A stretch of 64,000 nt of DNA from Macrothele yani (GCA_039090855.1 CM077006.1:51407336-51471335); one strand, 5' to 3'; numbered from the stretch's first letter, positions 9,510 to 21,465 are shown. Program-made: numbers and translations. Notes: a model not told the origin generated them from the sequence alone.

Positions 9510-10903
9510 CACTGCCTGACAGAGAAAATGCCACACCACGAAGACGTGAACGCAGCATCATGCAAATTGCAGGGTGGGTGCACACGTGCAAGTTATATGC
9601 AAATGCATCTGCAGGCCAATCGCACGAACTGCGCGCGGGATATATGCGGACAACCACTCCGCGATACCGTCAGTCGAGACATCGTCACGGCAGCGAGAAG
9701 TGAGTGGCTCTGCTGTAATCGTGTCTGGAGAACTAACAAGGGGAGCGAATGCCGTTAAAAAGCCGTCGTACACGATTTCGCGAAACGCATGAGTTCACGA
9801 GAGGTGTCATCACAGGCCTTCGTACCGCCAGATGGTACTTGCGCCGTATTGCGGAAGAAACGCAACGTGATGCCACAACCGTCGGTCGCATTTGGAGACA
9901 GTGGTCCCAGGAAGGATCCATTTAACGTCGTAGGGGGACCGGAGAACGGAGACGGACGTCCAAGCGCATCGATCGTCGCATCCGACGTCATGCCGTAGCC
10001 GACCCACAGTCAACAACGGACGAAATTTGTGGAGTGTACGGGGATGCTTGGATGCTCCGATATGGAGGCGCACAGTGTTGCGCCGATCGGCTGCGTCTGG
10101 TTTGCTGTCCAGCCGTCCGTTGCAAAGGCTACCCTTAACAGCGATCCATCGTCGTCACCGCTTGGCATGGTATCGCGACAGAGCTGCGTGAGGGCAGAAT
10201 GGAACAGTGTGGTGTTCACCGACGAATCGCGGTTCTCTCTCCCACAAATGATCGCAGTGGGAGAGTCTAGAGGCGACGTGGCCAACGGTCGGATTCCTTC
10301 AATCTTATGGAGTGCCACACGTTCCCGCAAAGTAGAATCAGGGTGTGCGGTGTGCTCACCGCTGGTACGCATTACGGGCACATTGATGGCACACCGGTAT
10401 GTTGACGTGGTGCTGTGGCCCGTGGCACTACCGTATCTGCGCGGTATCACAAACGCCGTTTTTCAACAGGGATAACGCCCGCCAGCATACCGCTTGGATC
10501 AGCCGAAATGCTTTACACAGTGTGCGGATGCTTCCGTGGCCAGCACGGTCTCCCGACCTCTCGCCCATCGAGCATCTGTGGTACACGATTGGACCTCGGT
10601 TGAGTATCCTCCCACCCCCAAAAAATGAAGATGAACTGTTAACTCGAATCAACACCACATGGTCCACGATATCCCAGGACTCTATTCGGACTCTCATTGC
10701 CTCGATGCCACGTCGGATTCAACGCTGCATCGCCCAAAATGGGGGCCCCACTCCTTATTGATCATCCCTTATATTTGGGCACTGGAGATTAGTATGTATG
10801 TGACAATTAAATCATTTGTTCAGGACCTACTTGGCTATCTGTGTGTGCCGTTTGGTCTGTTTTCGATCATTCCTTCATGGTGTGACATTTTCTCTGTCAG
10901 GGT
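9510..10903 (+). mobile_element. Tc1-like transposon inside satellite-bearing element
   Basis: Terminal inverted repeats CTGACAGAGAAAATGCCACA (left, from 9515) and, on the minus strand, CTGACAGAGAAAATGTCACA (right, ending about 10901) enclose a damaged transposase. The outermost few bases differ between ends. TA is present at both flanks. The flanking sequence belongs to copy 1 of the satellite-bearing element. Confidence 0.85.
9749..10761 (+). pseudogene. Tc1-like transposase, D-32-E spacing, degenerate
   Basis: It starts MPLKSRRTRFRETHEFTRG and continues with a helix-turn-helix ending GRIWRQWSQEGS. Catalytic motifs: WNSVVFTDESRFSL (first Asp), NRDNARQHTA (second Asp) and SPDLSPIEHLW (Glu). 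The C-terminus is RCIAQNGGPTPY then stop. The second Asp and Glu are separated by 32 residues, counted codon by codon, rather than the 34 of classical Tc1. Several frameshifts and stops lie between about 9920 and 10460. It belongs with the element at 54.2-55.7 kb. Confidence 0.85.
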
Positions 10904-11191
10904 ACCTCTTTTAACTGTTCGATTTGAAAATCTGTTTGTCACCCTTACTTCCGCAATGAGAAAATTTTTGTGCGCCATTTGTTTTTTCGTAACATGCTTT
11001 CTAGCTACTTGTGGAAGTAAGAATCTGTTTCTATTTCTGAATGTCATCGATTAAAGAAATCCGGTTAATTTTTTCTTATCGGTTGCATTGACTTTGAATG
11101 ATCTTGATAAATTTAGTGCGTGTCAGAAAGGATTTAAAAGACGAGCTCATTACAACCGAAAATTTGGTATCATCTTTCTTGGTTTGTTTTT

Positions 11192-11330
11192 TTAGCACGT
11201 CTTTTGTAAAAAAGATCGTGCTTATGTTACCGGTTTGTCCGTCCGTCTGTCTTTGGCTATTACAATGAGCCAAAGACAGATCGTGCTTATGTTACTGGTT
11301 TGTCCTCTCCAATGTCTTTGGTTAGTGGCG
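11192..11330 (+). mobile_element. Head fragment of a satellite-bearing element
   Basis: TAGCACGTCTTTTGTAAAA then GATCGTGCTTATGTTACCGG and GTCCGTCCGTCTGTC repeat the 5' head of the element just after copy 1 ends. About 60 bp of this head is duplicated, and GTCTTTGGCT with AGCCAAAGAC forms a hairpin near 11249-11277. No monomers follow. Confidence 0.65.
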
Positions 11331-11507
11331 TATATTCGAGGCTAGCTGCGAAGAACAATGCACAAATAAAAGTCAATTATCAATGGTATTAAGATATGTC
11401 GATTCTTTCTCTGCGAAAAAAACAACAACAAAAACACACACGTGCGGATTCCTTTCTTTTGACTAAGAGAATCAGTCTGGCGAGCGATATTCACCAAAGG
11501 TCATAAC

Positions 11508-11738
11508 GCAACCCCGGTGACGCAGTGGTCTAAGCGATGGCCCTTGATCATTCGTCCGAAAGGGTCCGAGTTCGAATCCCGGTGAGGCATGGATGTTGTG
11601 TCTGTCTTACGGCACTGGCTCTCTCCCTTCCCTGGAACCAGTGACTCTAAATTAGGGACGGGAGACTGCCTATAGTAGCCCATGGAGTTGCTCACAATGG
11701 TTGTTAAACCTCCAATAAAAAAAAAAAAAAAAAAAAAA
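11508..11738 (+). mobile_element. tRNA-derived SINE, family 1
   Basis: It has an A box (GTGACGCAGTGGTCTAAGCG), a B box (GAGTTCGAATCCCGG), the full family-1 body and a long poly(A) tail. AACGCAA appears at both edges and may be the target duplication. Confidence 0.93.
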
Positions 11739-11739
11739 A

Positions 11740-13070
11740 CGCAAACATCTCTACCCCAGTCTTCGCGGTTCTAATTCGAAGACCTTCAAGATACGATCGC
11801 CTGCTAGTGTTTCCATGACAACATAAAAATGCGCGGGTGAAAAGTGAATGGGCCATTGCTTTGTGCAACGGTTCGCTCAGAAAACAGAAGACTTCGGACT
11901 ACCTTAGTCACTCGCATGGTCCCGCTCGTAATAGCACGTGTTTTGCGAGAGTCGTTCCAGTTTGTGTGAAGCATCAATAAATTAAAATCAGAGATATTAT
12001 ATCTTAATATCATGGCTTTGTTGGATTCGAACTGTTTTGTGAAAGCTTCCCTAAACACCTACACTGTCAGAACTTAAAGCACTCTTAGTGCTTCAAATTT
12101 TGATATATCTCGACTAAAAAATGAACTGAAGGTGTTTTATTCCTTTGATGAATACAAAAAGAAATCAGTAAGAGACATTACTTGTTTTTACTGGACATAG
12201 TTAAGTTTAGTGAGGTGCACAAATTAGCAGACCTATTATTAGAGTTTCCATCAACTGCAACTGCCGAAATAAGTTTTTTGTATTAAAAAGAATCAAGATA
12301 TATCTTAGAGCCACATAAGGCCATGTACATTTGAGAAACTTGATTGTTTTCTCAATAGAGAGAAACATTCTTTTTAAATATGAAAAAGTACTCGGAAGAA
12401 CCTTTTTATGAAAATGTAACACTCAAGTTCACACAAAAGGAAAGAAGGATGGGGTTCATGTACAAATAAGTGTTCAAATCATAATCCTCATAATTATTTG
12501 GGATCATGTTAGCAATAGCATGCACCTAAAATTTAGAAAAAAAAGTTGTTTCTATTACTTAACAATTAAAAATTAAACTTCGCAATTTCAAAAAGAACAG
12601 TAGGGGGGGGGGGATAGCCCAGGCCTCGGACCCAAGAGACGCCACTGTTTTGGCTATTACCATGTGTTTTGTGTTGGTCGAATCGCATTCTTTCGTCGTA
12701 AATGTTTCTGATTTTGCAGCGTGACCGCTTGCCGATGTGTGAGAAAATGTTGGATTTACAAAATTCTTAATTATTTTGAGGCACCTTCCCGTTCTTATTC
12801 TAAACTGAAGTACATGGAAGTTCAAAGCAAAACGTTAAAATTGTAAAATTCACTAGTCTGCAAATCGTAACTCTCTCCGGTTTTATATTAACACGATTTC
12901 TGCAACCGTATAAACTACGCATTTTAAAACCACAACTGCATAATTGTAAAAATATCACGCAGCTAAAACTGCATGAAACTCCGCAGGGTGCCATGTAAAC
13001 AACATCCAAATTCCCACACTTTCTGGCTTCATTGCTAAGAGACTCAGGACATTTCCGGAAGTCTTATTGT
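11740..13070. other. Gene-less stretch
   Basis: No coding or repeat family recognised. A run of eleven G lies at 12603-12613. Confidence 0.4.
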
Positions 13071-13072
13071 GA

Positions 13073-13522
13073 CCTCCTTAGGTCTAGGGCGCTTATTTCT
13101 GGCTTCTCATGCTGCTGGGTGATGGGTTCTAATTTCGGGGACGAGACATGGATGTTTGTTTTTTTTTTTTTGTTTGTTTATTTGCTTTGTTTGGGGATTT
13201 AACGACCACTGAGACAGTTCCATGGGCTATAAGCAATCGCCCGTCCTCAATTTCAGGCCACTGGTTCCAGGGAATGAAGAGAGCCAGTGCGGTGAGACAA
13301 ACACTTCAGCCGGATTCGAACCCGGACCCATCTCGGATGAATGGTCACAAGCCAGCGTTTAGATCAATGCGCGCCTGGTTTTATTCTTTTGGCTCTATTT
13401 CTCTGTTGCCCTAGGAACCAGTGACTCTGATTTTGGGATAGGTGACCCTTTACAACTTTAGATGCTCACTAGGGTCGTTAAACTCGTCAAAGAAAAATAC
13501 AAAAAAAAAAAAAAAAAAAAAC
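13073..13522 (+). mobile_element. Degenerate family-1 SINE split by another SINE
   Basis: The left part (about 13073-13158) reads a worn SINE 5' half through GACGAGACATGGATGTTT. The right part (about 13380-13522) reads the 3' half: GGAACCAGTGACTCTGATTT, CTCACTAGGGTCGTTAAAC and poly(A). The two halves join in consensus order once the reverse SINE between them is removed. Confidence 0.75.
13159..13379 (-). mobile_element. tRNA-derived SINE, family 1, nested in an older SINE
   Basis: A poly(T) start, then the reverse family-1 body and reverse B box (GGATTCGAACCCGGACCC). It is better preserved than the SINE it splits, which fits a later insertion. Confidence 0.85.
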
Positions 13523-14374
13523 ACTGCTGATCCATGCACGGTTGAAAAGGCAGTGACTGAAATTTTTTCTTGTCATACAACACGAATCATAATAAAATGA
13601 CTAACTGTAATAAACGGTTAAATTTTAATGGGCAATGTATAAGATGGGTCACTAACAACAAAATTTTCGTAATATTTCCATTATTTTTTAATTTTTCCAA
13701 CTACTCGTATATGAATTTAACGATGACGTTCTTCATTATTGTATAAACATGTGCTTACCCGTCGTTGACGGGCTTACATTGGAGTATTGAGGTATTCTTT
13801 CAGTGACCCGAAATGATATCGTGTCTATATAACTACACAATGGGGTTAAAAATGTGTTTTATTTTGCCACTTTGGTTTTAACAATCATTTCTTCTTCTTT
13901 TTTCTTTTTGATATCATTATACAGTATAATACTAATATATAGGGTAAACATGTCAAAAGAGGTTCCCTACTTCAATATCACGAAAATATACTCACATGTC
14001 AAAGCACCTCCTTAAATACTACATTCATAGTCCTATGACTTTTTGGCACTATTTGAACTTTCAAATCGTCGAACGATCCCACACTTAGTTCCAAGTCCGA
14101 CCACCGCAGAAAGGCAGATGGCCCTGCAAGTACTGAAGCGAGAACAAACGCCAGAACAACGAACGGCGGATTGTACAAAGAAGCTGCAATGGTAACATAA
14201 AAAAAAAATTACTTATGACAATAAAAATTAGCGATGACAAATCTGTAGGTCAGTAGCCTTCATTAAAAAACAACAACATGAAAATCGCTCCAGTGGGTGG
14301 CGCTGGCGGATTGTAGAAAGAAACTGCCTTGTGTTTTAAATATATAGATTTTGTATTTATTTATTTTTTGCATG
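13523..14374. other. Gene-less AT-rich stretch with a short direct repeat
   Basis: No coding signal. GGCGGATTGTASAAAGAARC occurs at about 14164 and again at about 14304. Confidence 0.4.
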
Positions 14375-14592
14375 TTTTTTTTTTTTTTTTTTAGATTTAA
14401 CGACAACCGTGAGCAACTCAATGAGCTATAAGCAGTACCCCGTCTTTAATTTTGGGCCACTGCTTCCAGGGAAGGGATAGAGCCAGTGCCGTAAGACAAA
14501 CACAACATCCATGACTCACCGGGATCCGAACCTAGACTCATCACGGGCGAATGGTCAGAAGCAGCGCTTAGACCACTGCACTGGCTACCACT
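14375..14592 (-). mobile_element. tRNA-derived SINE, family 1, reverse copy
   Basis: A poly(T) run at 14375-14392, then the reverse body (GAGCAACTCAATGAGCTATA), reverse B box region and reverse A box (GCGCTTAGACCACTGCA). Moderately diverged. Confidence 0.9.
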
Positions 14593-15464
14593 CATTCCAA
14601 TGAAAGTAGAAGAGGAATAGTTCAAAGCCTTAAATTACTCGACCAAGAGGTGACTGGGCAATAGTTTTCTGAATCGATTAATTCTATCTAAGGAAACAGA
14701 GCCAAGATTTCATTCCACTGCGGTAAACAAAGGAGGTCCTTATCGCATAGCAACAGTGTGATGATCTAAAAGGAACATCGATTAATCGATGTCTCTATGC
14801 AGTTTTTATTTATACTTTGCCATCTAGCACAATGGAAGACGTTAAAAAGTTTAAAAGTAAATAAGGTCATGGATAAACGTGGATTAAAAAAGAAAAGAAA
14901 AAGAAAAAGACAAATACTAAAAGCCATTTCAAGTGCTATGCGCTTCATTGTTCCATCCAAAAATAAAATCTTTGAGTTTTTCCTTCTCTCCATCTGCGCG
15001 TGCCATTTTTTTCACGATTTATTTTTTCGCCTGCGTGACGCAAAGAGGTAGCTGACCCTCTGTCACGAAACGCATGTGTAGTCAGTAGCGTGAATATTGT
15101 CTGATAGCATTAATTTCCGCCCATGGAATCATAATTCGGTAACAAGTTGGTATTAATCACGAGATTTTGAATTTTTGCAATATGAAGTGTATGTGAGATC
15201 ATAATTCGGTCTTCATTTTAACCATTTTTTCTGTCGAAATTAGCAGTGATTATCCGCTAGTCCTCCCCCCCCGCCTCACTTTTGGTTTTAATGTTTTTAA
15301 AACACCGTGTTATAGGTTATAAAATCTCACTCCTCCCAGGGTTGTAGCTAGGTCCCAGAACCGGAGAGGGGTAGGGGGTGAAGAGTTATCAGTAGCCCTA
15401 AATTAGAGACGGGCTATTCTCGAAATGTAAAAAGATGAATCGCATTCTTGAATTTGCTCTGTGT
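14593..15464. other. Gene-less stretch
   Basis: No recognised gene or repeat family. A short purine run lies near 14888-14912. Confidence 0.4.
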
Positions 15465-17376
15465 TTTTAGAACGTCTTTTGTAAAAAAAGATCGTGCTTA
15501 TGTTATCGTCCGTGCGCCCGTCTGTAGACAGCATATCTCTATAACTATTAGTCCGATTTCAAAAATTCTTTTTGCATTGGGAAGCTTGAAATATCCGAAT
15601 GATGATCCTTCATTTCGTTTTTTTTTTTTTTTACGATATACAGTTTCGCCGCTAGAGGGCATAAATGCAGAGGATATCGAATTCAAAATACATTTTATTC
15701 CGTATATTTGTTTCTAAACATCTGACTGAAAAAAATCGTTTATCTTTTAATTCGATTTATGACGAAGAGTAATTTAGGTATAGTTACATTTTCAAGGTAC
15801 GTATACATTTTCCTCTATGACATGTAAAAGTAAATTACGTTTTCCCCGATATCTCTTCTAAAACCAATTTGAAATATTTTTTTTCAGCGGATACAGCTCC
15901 CGATGGAAAATCTTTTGCATATAATTTTGGTAAAAAATACTTTGGCCACCAGGGGACGTAAGGGTCAATTTTTTCCTTCTGATGTATTTGCCATAAAATC
16001 TGAGCTTCTAAAATCTAGATTGAAAACATTATTTCGTGGACTGATGCCACTCACATCGATAAACCTTTTCGGAAATATTTTCTTCTGAAAATATTGCATG
16101 GTTTCTCCGCCAAGGGGCGTAGATGTATATCTTATTTTTGTTAATATCTCTGCTTCTAATGGTCCAATATGAAAAACTCTTTCTTTATTGGATATAGTTT
16201 CCGGTGTGACATGTTTTTCATATAATTTCAAAATTTTCAAGTAATTCATAAACTTTGCACTATGGGGCGTAAAGGTAAATTGCGTTTCCCCCGATATCTC
16301 TGCTTCTAAAACTCCGATTTGAAAAATTCTTTCTGCTCCGGATACAGCTCCTGATGAGAAATTCTTTACATATATTATTTCTAATTTTTGGTAAAAAATT
16401 GTTTGGCCACTAGGGGGCGTAAGCCTTAATTTCCCCTTCTGATGAATTAGCAGAAAAATCTGAGCTCCTAAAATCTCGATTGCAAAAAACTCGTTTGTGG
16501 ACCGGTACTACTTACGTCGATAAATATTTTAGGAACAGTTTCTTCTCAAAATAATACATGGTTTCTACGCCAGGGGGCGTAGATATGCATCTTATTTTTG
16601 TCAATATCTCTTCTTCTAGGAATCCGATTTAAAAAAATTCTTTCCTTGTCGGATAGCGCTTCTGATGCGAAATGTTTTCCATATAAATTCAAAATTTTCA
16701 AGTAAATCGTAGACTTCCCACCAGAGCGCGCAATTGTAAATTGCATTTTCCCTGATATTTCTGCTTCTAAAACTCCGATTTGAAAAATTCTTCCTGTATC
16801 GCATACAGCTCCTGATGGAAAATGACTTTTACATAATTTCTAATATTTGATGAAGAATGGTTTATCCACCAGGGGCGTAAGTGTTAATTTCTGCTTCTGA
16901 TGTACTTGCAGCAAAATCTGAGCTCCTGAAACTCAACAAATTTTTTTTTTCTTGGACTAATACTGCTCACATCGAAAAACATTTTAAGAATACTTTCTTC
17001 CTAAAATAATGCATGGTTTTCCCGCTAGGTGGCATAGATGCATATCTTATATTTGTCCATATCTCTGCTTCTAAGAGTTCGATTTGAAAAATTCTTTCTT
17101 TGCTGGAAAGCGTTTCCACTGCGAAATATTTCTCATATAAGTTCAAATTTTAAAATTTTCTTAAAGCACAAGTCTGCAACCAGAGGGCGTAAGTCCATGA
17201 TTCCGTTTACAGCAGTATCTACAGGATTAAAAACCCGATTGAAAAACTTCTTTCTTCGGTCAGATACTATTGCTTTCCATACCGGTTCCATTGAATTTCA
17301 ATAGCTTTGATAAATTTAATTTGCGTCAGAACTGATTCAAAGACGTGCTTATTACACCCGAAAATTCGGTGTCATC
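15465..17376 (+). mobile_element. Satellite-bearing HINE-like element, copy 2 (uninterrupted)
   Basis: The head has AGAACGTCTTTT at 15469-15480, then GATCGTGCTTATGTTATCG. The 3' end has CAAAGACGTGCT (17338-17349), the hairpin ACACCCGAAAATTCGGTGT and CATCTTTCATG. Between them are about eleven monomers of about 152 bp in a three-monomer order. The phrase ATATCTCT occurs at about 15849, 16291 and 16755 in one monomer type, and at 16143, 16600 and 17058 in another, giving a 442-464 bp higher-order period. Boxes such as TTTGGCCACTAGGGGGCG (16400-16417) close each monomer. Confidence 0.75.
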
Positions 17377-17394
17377 TTTCATGTTTAGTTATTT

Positions 17395-19000
17395 ATTTGC
17401 CATGTTAGACGCAGTTAACTCCATAGCAACATAGCAGGGAACCAGCGAAAAAGGCTAATATTAGCCTGACTAGCCCCAGGATTCTAAAATAAGAAAAAAT
17501 GTCAAGTCAAGTAATTACATATTTTTCAACTTATATATACACATTTATTAATTAATAACATCTATGAAAATACAAGTGCAAAGATTCGGCTGTTTGAGAA
17601 TACAGCACACATAAAAATTGGAAATGGAGTGAGACAAGGTGACACCATATCTCCCAAGCTCTTTAACGCTACATTAGAAAATGCCTTTCAATCACTGAAC
17701 TGCGAAAACAAAGGGATAAAGTTTAATGGAGATTATCTAACTCACCTTCGTTTTGCTGATGATGTAGTTATTTTTGCAACTACCCCATCAGAGCTGCAGA
17801 GTATGATCCAGGTACTAGCTGACAAGAGTAAAGAAGTGGGATTAAAAATGAACTTTCAGAAGACAAAAGTGATGTACAATGCTTTTTACAAGAATTGAAG
17901 ATTTATCGATTGATGGAGAAAAGCTGGAGATAACAAATACCTACGTTTATCTTGGACAGCAGATATCAAGTGATGGTCACATTGATGAAGAAATTAATCG
18001 GAGTATAAAACTTGCCTGGAGAGCTTTTGGAAGAAACATAATAATTTTCAAGAGCAATATGCCATTATGTCCTAAAAGAAAAGTGTTTGATCAATGCATT
18101 CTTCCAGTGCTTATGTATGGTGAAGAGATGTGGACCTTAACTAAAAGAGAAATACGAAGGCTGTAGACAACTCAAAGCAGCATGGAGAGATGCATGCTTG
18201 GTGTAACCAGGAGAGATAAGAAGAGGAACTCGTGGATCCGGAAAAATGACAAGAATGGAAGACATCATGATCAGAGTAAAATCCCTGAAATGGCAATGGG
18301 CTGGACATACTGCCAGAAGAACAGACCATCGATGGACAGTCAAAATCTTAGATTGGATTGCCGATTCCAGAGCCAGGTACAATGAGCATTAATATTGAAA
18401 TACACGGCATTAATTAGTACGAGACCTCGGAATTAAAAAGTTATCATACCCACGAGTTTGATAACTATGTGCAAGATAACATAAATTTATTAAATTGAGA
18501 TGCTGGCATAAACACGCTCATGCATCATTCGATAACTGTATAATCTCTCAAAGATTAATAATTTATAATGACTGAACAGGATTTCCATATTTTCTAGTGG
18601 ATTCAACAAACGAACGAATTATTTTTGCAAAAGAAGAAATTCTGTGAATGTTACATTTCGTTGTCCAACCCCAAGCAAGCAGACAATAAGACAGGTAGGG
18701 ATAAATAAAAGAATAATACAGTGTTAATTTAATATTTAATGGCAACAGACTGGAGATAAAACTCCTATTCGCGACCTTAAGTTCCGCGAAACAACTTTAA
18801 CATTAGCATCCCACTTTAAATTCTCCTGAAACAAAACACCTAAAAACTTAACCCTATCTTGAAAAATCAAAGGAGTATCATTCAAAATCACGGCGGCACT
18901 TGCTCAACTATATACAAACTGCATTTTTCCACTAATACAGACACACCTTTTGCTTTGTTTTTACTCTTCTTTTGTTAATTTACTTCATTAGCGAATAATT
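17395..19000 (-). pseudogene. CR1/Jockey-like LINE, C-terminal fragment split by RTE fragment
   Basis: The minus strand from about 18990 reads NDTPLIFQDRVKFLGVLFQE, then LPLNIKLTLYYSFIYPYLSY with CLLAWGW, and AHSYQTRGYDNFLIPRSRTN at about 18410-18470. This is the thumb and C-terminal part of a CR1/Jockey-type reverse transcriptase. An RTE fragment (17543-18384) interrupts it. The 3' region continues at 17395-17540, where the minus strand reads AGGCTAATATTAGCCTTTTT, like the 3' region of the related copy at 33.1 kb. Multiple frameshifts and stops are present. The catalytic YADD part is not retained. Confidence 0.65.
17543..18384 (+). pseudogene. RTE-type LINE reverse transcriptase fragment
   Basis: It begins ITSMKIQVQRFGCLRIQHT-like sequence, then VRQGDTISPKLFNATLENAF and HLRFADDVVIFATTPSELQS, so the FADD catalytic box is intact. 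DLSIDGEKLEITNTYVYLGQ, LPVLMYGEEMWTLTKREIRR and MERCMLGVTRRDKKRNSWIR follow. Two frameshifts and one stop break the frame near 17890, 18165 and 18240. The fragment lacks the endonuclease and finger regions as well as the 3' end. The copy at 25.9-27.1 kb is the same family. Confidence 0.85.
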
Positions 19001-19029
19001 ATGCCAAAAAAGTAAAAACGATTAGATAA

Positions 19030-19475
19030 AATACATCACGAACGTTAGCGCGGGAATTAGGTGTGTTGCGCAACAACCTGTGTCAGCACGTACCGTTCGA
19101 TGTCGTCTGCAGGAGCGGGGACTTGTCGCACGGCGCCCATTGCTCCGATTACCATTGACGTTACACCACCGGCGAGTGCGGCGGCAATGGGCCGTTGAAC
19201 GCCGCACCTGGACTACGGAATGCCACGACATTGTCTTCTCCGTCGAATCCCGCTTCTGCCTGCAACACCACGATGGTCGGATCCGCGTGTGGCGGCACCG
19301 CGGCGAGAGACTGTATGACGCATGCGTTATGCATCGCCATACCGGTCCGTCGCCTGGCTTTATGGCTTGGGGCGCAATTGGATATGACACCCACACCACT
19401 CTGGTACTCATCGCCGGTACATTCAACAGCCACCGCACCATCTCCGACGTTTTGGAGCCTGTAGTCCTAAATTAA
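19030..19475 (+). pseudogene. Tc1-like transposase fragment, first Asp lost
   Basis: It reads VSARTVRCRLQERGLVARRP, the end of the DNA-binding region, then IVFSVESRFCLQHHDGRIRV. The first catalytic Asp of the usual FSDESRF motif is Val here. HTGPSPGFMAWGAIGYDTHT follows, and the frame ends before the second Asp. It resembles the transposases at 9.7 and 54.5 kb. No terminal repeats are seen, so it is an internal fragment. Confidence 0.85.
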
Positions 19476-19639
19476 TTAGATCTTATTCAGAATCTATAAA
19501 GAGAATGTAGATGATAGACGTCGTCAGACCCAAGGGGGTTAGAATAGATTGAGTAAGGGTCAGCCGTTCCCCTCGTGTAGTCAAAGTGAAGCCACAGAAA
19601 CGTCACGAACATGACGTCACAGGCTGTCACAGTCTCTGT

Positions 19640-19770
19640 CGCCATGTTGGTGAGACCAGTCAGACGAGTCGCAGCCAATCACGGCCTCTGCTGCCACGTT
19701 GGAGAGACCAGCCAGACGAGTCGCAGCGAATCACAGCCTCTGCCAATATATTAGTGAGACGATTGAGAAT
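19640..19770 (+). repeat. 52-bp tandem repeat, about 2.5 units
   Basis: GAGACCAGYCAGACGAGTCG begins units at 19652 and 19704, with a partial third at 19756. Each unit ends with GAATCACRGCCTCTGCY-like sequence. Confidence 0.85.
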
Positions 19771-19906
19771 TAAAGTCGTCTGCTCAAAATACGTCAAGTT
19801 TGTGAAATAATTCTAACCTTCTATTCTAACCTTCTTGGTCAGACTTACAAAGAGAAGGCTTGTCTGGTAGCAGCAATTACCAAAGTTAAAGAAATCTAAA
19901 ATTCCA

Positions 19907-20079
19907 GGCCGCCCCGGTGGCGCAGTGGTCTAAGCGCTGGCTTATGATCATTCTTCCGAGAAAGGAGCCGGGTTCAAATCCCGGTGAGGAATGGATGTCG
20001 TGTTTGTCTAACACTGGTTCTGTATTGAGTTGCTCACGGTGGTTGTTAAAACTTCAATTATAAAAAAAAAAAAAAAAAA
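19907..20079 (+). mobile_element. tRNA-derived SINE, family 1, internally deleted
   Basis: Good head with A and B boxes (CCGGGTTCAAATCCCGG). About 40 bp of the body is missing between TCTAACACTGG and TTGAGTTGCTCACGGTGG. It has a poly(A) tail. Confidence 0.92.
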
Positions 20080-20529
20080 TTCACTACACACCTGGACGCA
20101 AGGTGGTGTCAAAATAGCTAAGTATATCATCATTGTTGCCTATACCCAAACAGAATTGGAAATAAACAAAAAATACCACCACAGTTCTCAAGATTCTATT
20201 CTGCCCCACCGTTAATTGTTGCTCCGAGCAGTTGCTAAAGAAGATGCGTTGACAAAACAAGATGGCCTGTGACCAAAGAGGGAGGCAGGAAAAAACGGTC
20301 AGTACTGCTTTTGGGTAAAAGCAACTCCTTGTTCTCCTCTTTAAGGCTATAGGAGCTTCAGAAATATTCTGTTTTTCCCACTATCAACATTTAAAATTTT
20401 TTCGAAAGTTTCAATTTCAAAGGTGTCTTCCTAGAGAAGACGTTTCTTGCCTTTCTTACCAACTTGAACAGGCCTTGGATATGGAACGCAGCCAGCACTA
20501 TCGTCCAAGCTCACCATCATGCCTTATTA

Positions 20530-20590
20530 AGAAATCAAGCTAGGGCCCATCTCGGACGAATGGTCAAAGACCAGCTCCTCAGGTTACTCG
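20530..20590 (-). mobile_element. Worn family-1 SINE fragment, reverse
   Basis: CCCATCTCGGACGAATGGTC matches the reverse of the variable region between the A and B boxes of family 1. Only this part remains. Confidence 0.55.
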
Positions 20591-20784
20591 GTAACAGAAG
20601 CGGCAGATGGTATAGTTGTGAAACTCAAATACTATTTGCTGAGCACAACGCTGATACAAAGCGTTCCTGTAACACAAAGCACTTTTTATGGAAAACACAA
20701 TCATATTTACTCACCTCATAGATGCAATTTTTTCTCGATTAAAACCTAGCTAAAACTATGCAAATTCGTATCATCAAAAGGACC

Positions 20785-21160
20785 GTCATCTGTTCATATA
20801 CATCAAACAAAGATCTTCGCTCTTTCCACGTTTGTAAGTGAGTCACGGAAAAATTCTCATTGGCCGTCACCGGGAGCCAAACCCAGGGTCTTCCAGTTTC
20901 TTCAGTTGCTGCTTACCATCTTTGGTGAATCCCCAGCATTGTGCGGGGCTCCAAGAAGCAACCTGCCAATTGGCTTGGCAGTTAGTCTGGAGGAATTCTA
21001 GGCCACTGTGGTGTAGCGCAAGCATATCCGGAGCGTAACTGGAAGACCCTGGGTTCGACTCCCGGTGGCGGCCAATGAGAATTTTTCCATGACTCATTTA
21101 TAAACGTGGAAAGAGCGATGACTTCTGTTTGATGTTTCTAGTCCACGTCAAATGTCTTTA
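20785..21160 (+). mobile_element. SINE family 2 with palindromic ends, copy 1
   Basis: The forward body (20905-21119) has an A box (GCCACTGTGGTGTAGCGCAA), a B box (GGGTTCGACTCCCGG) and the tail GGCCAATGAGAATTTTTCC. The left side (20818-20899) is an inverted copy of the last 82 bp, including the B box. The whole unit can therefore fold into a hairpin. No protein is encoded. Confidence 0.85.
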
Positions 21161-21189
21161 TTTATTATTTATTCGCCTTCTAGTTATTT

Positions 21190-21465
21190 GTTCAGTTGCT
21201 GCTTACCATCTTTGGTGAATCCCCAGCATTGTGCGGGGCTCCAAGAAGCAATCTGCCAATTGGCTTCGCAATTGTGAGTCTGGAGGAATTCGAGGCCGCT
21301 GTGGTGCAGTGGAAGCATATCCGGAGCGTAACTGGAAGACCCTGGGTTCGACTCCCGGTGGCGGCCAATGAGAATTTTTCCGTGACTCACTTATAAACGT
21401 AGAAAGAGCGAAGATATTTGTTTGATGTTCCTGGTCCACGTTAAATGTCTGTATTAATTGTTCAT
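21190..21465 (+). mobile_element. SINE family 2, copy 2
   Basis: The same body as copy 1, starting TCAGTTGCTGCTTACCATC, with A box GCCGCTGTGGTGCAGTGG, B box GGGTTCGACTCCCGG and the tail through TGGTCCACGTTAAATGTC. It lies in direct tandem with copy 1. Confidence 0.88.

Larger units (their letters stand above)
7429..11187 (+). mobile_element. Satellite-bearing HINE-like element, copy 1
   Basis: The 5' end has AGCACGTCTTTT at 7429-7440, then GTCCGTCCGTCCGTCTG and CATATCTCTGCAACTATTAG. The core is an array of about 152-bp monomers. The 3' end carries AAAAGACGAGCT (11136-11147), the inverted partner of the 5' box, then CATTACAACCGAAAATTTGG and ATCATCTTTCTTGG. A SINE (7664-7876) and a Tc1 element (9510-10903) interrupt it, leaving about 2.1 kb of its own sequence. 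No protein is encoded. Copies 2 and 3 share the same ends. Confidence 0.7.

Noticed and set aside
12603..12613. G run as a G-quadruplex
   Set aside because: A single homopolymer run, also typical of a sequencing or polishing artefact. No spaced G tracts.
7480..17376. CRISPR array
   Set aside because: The regular 150-bp spacing comes from satellite monomers that are similar along their whole length. There are no short identical repeats with unique spacers and no cas genes, and the context is animal DNA.
20838..21390. Small protein MSHGKILIGRHRE found on both strands
   Set aside because: It is the reverse reading of the SINE family 2 tail and appears wherever that tail does.
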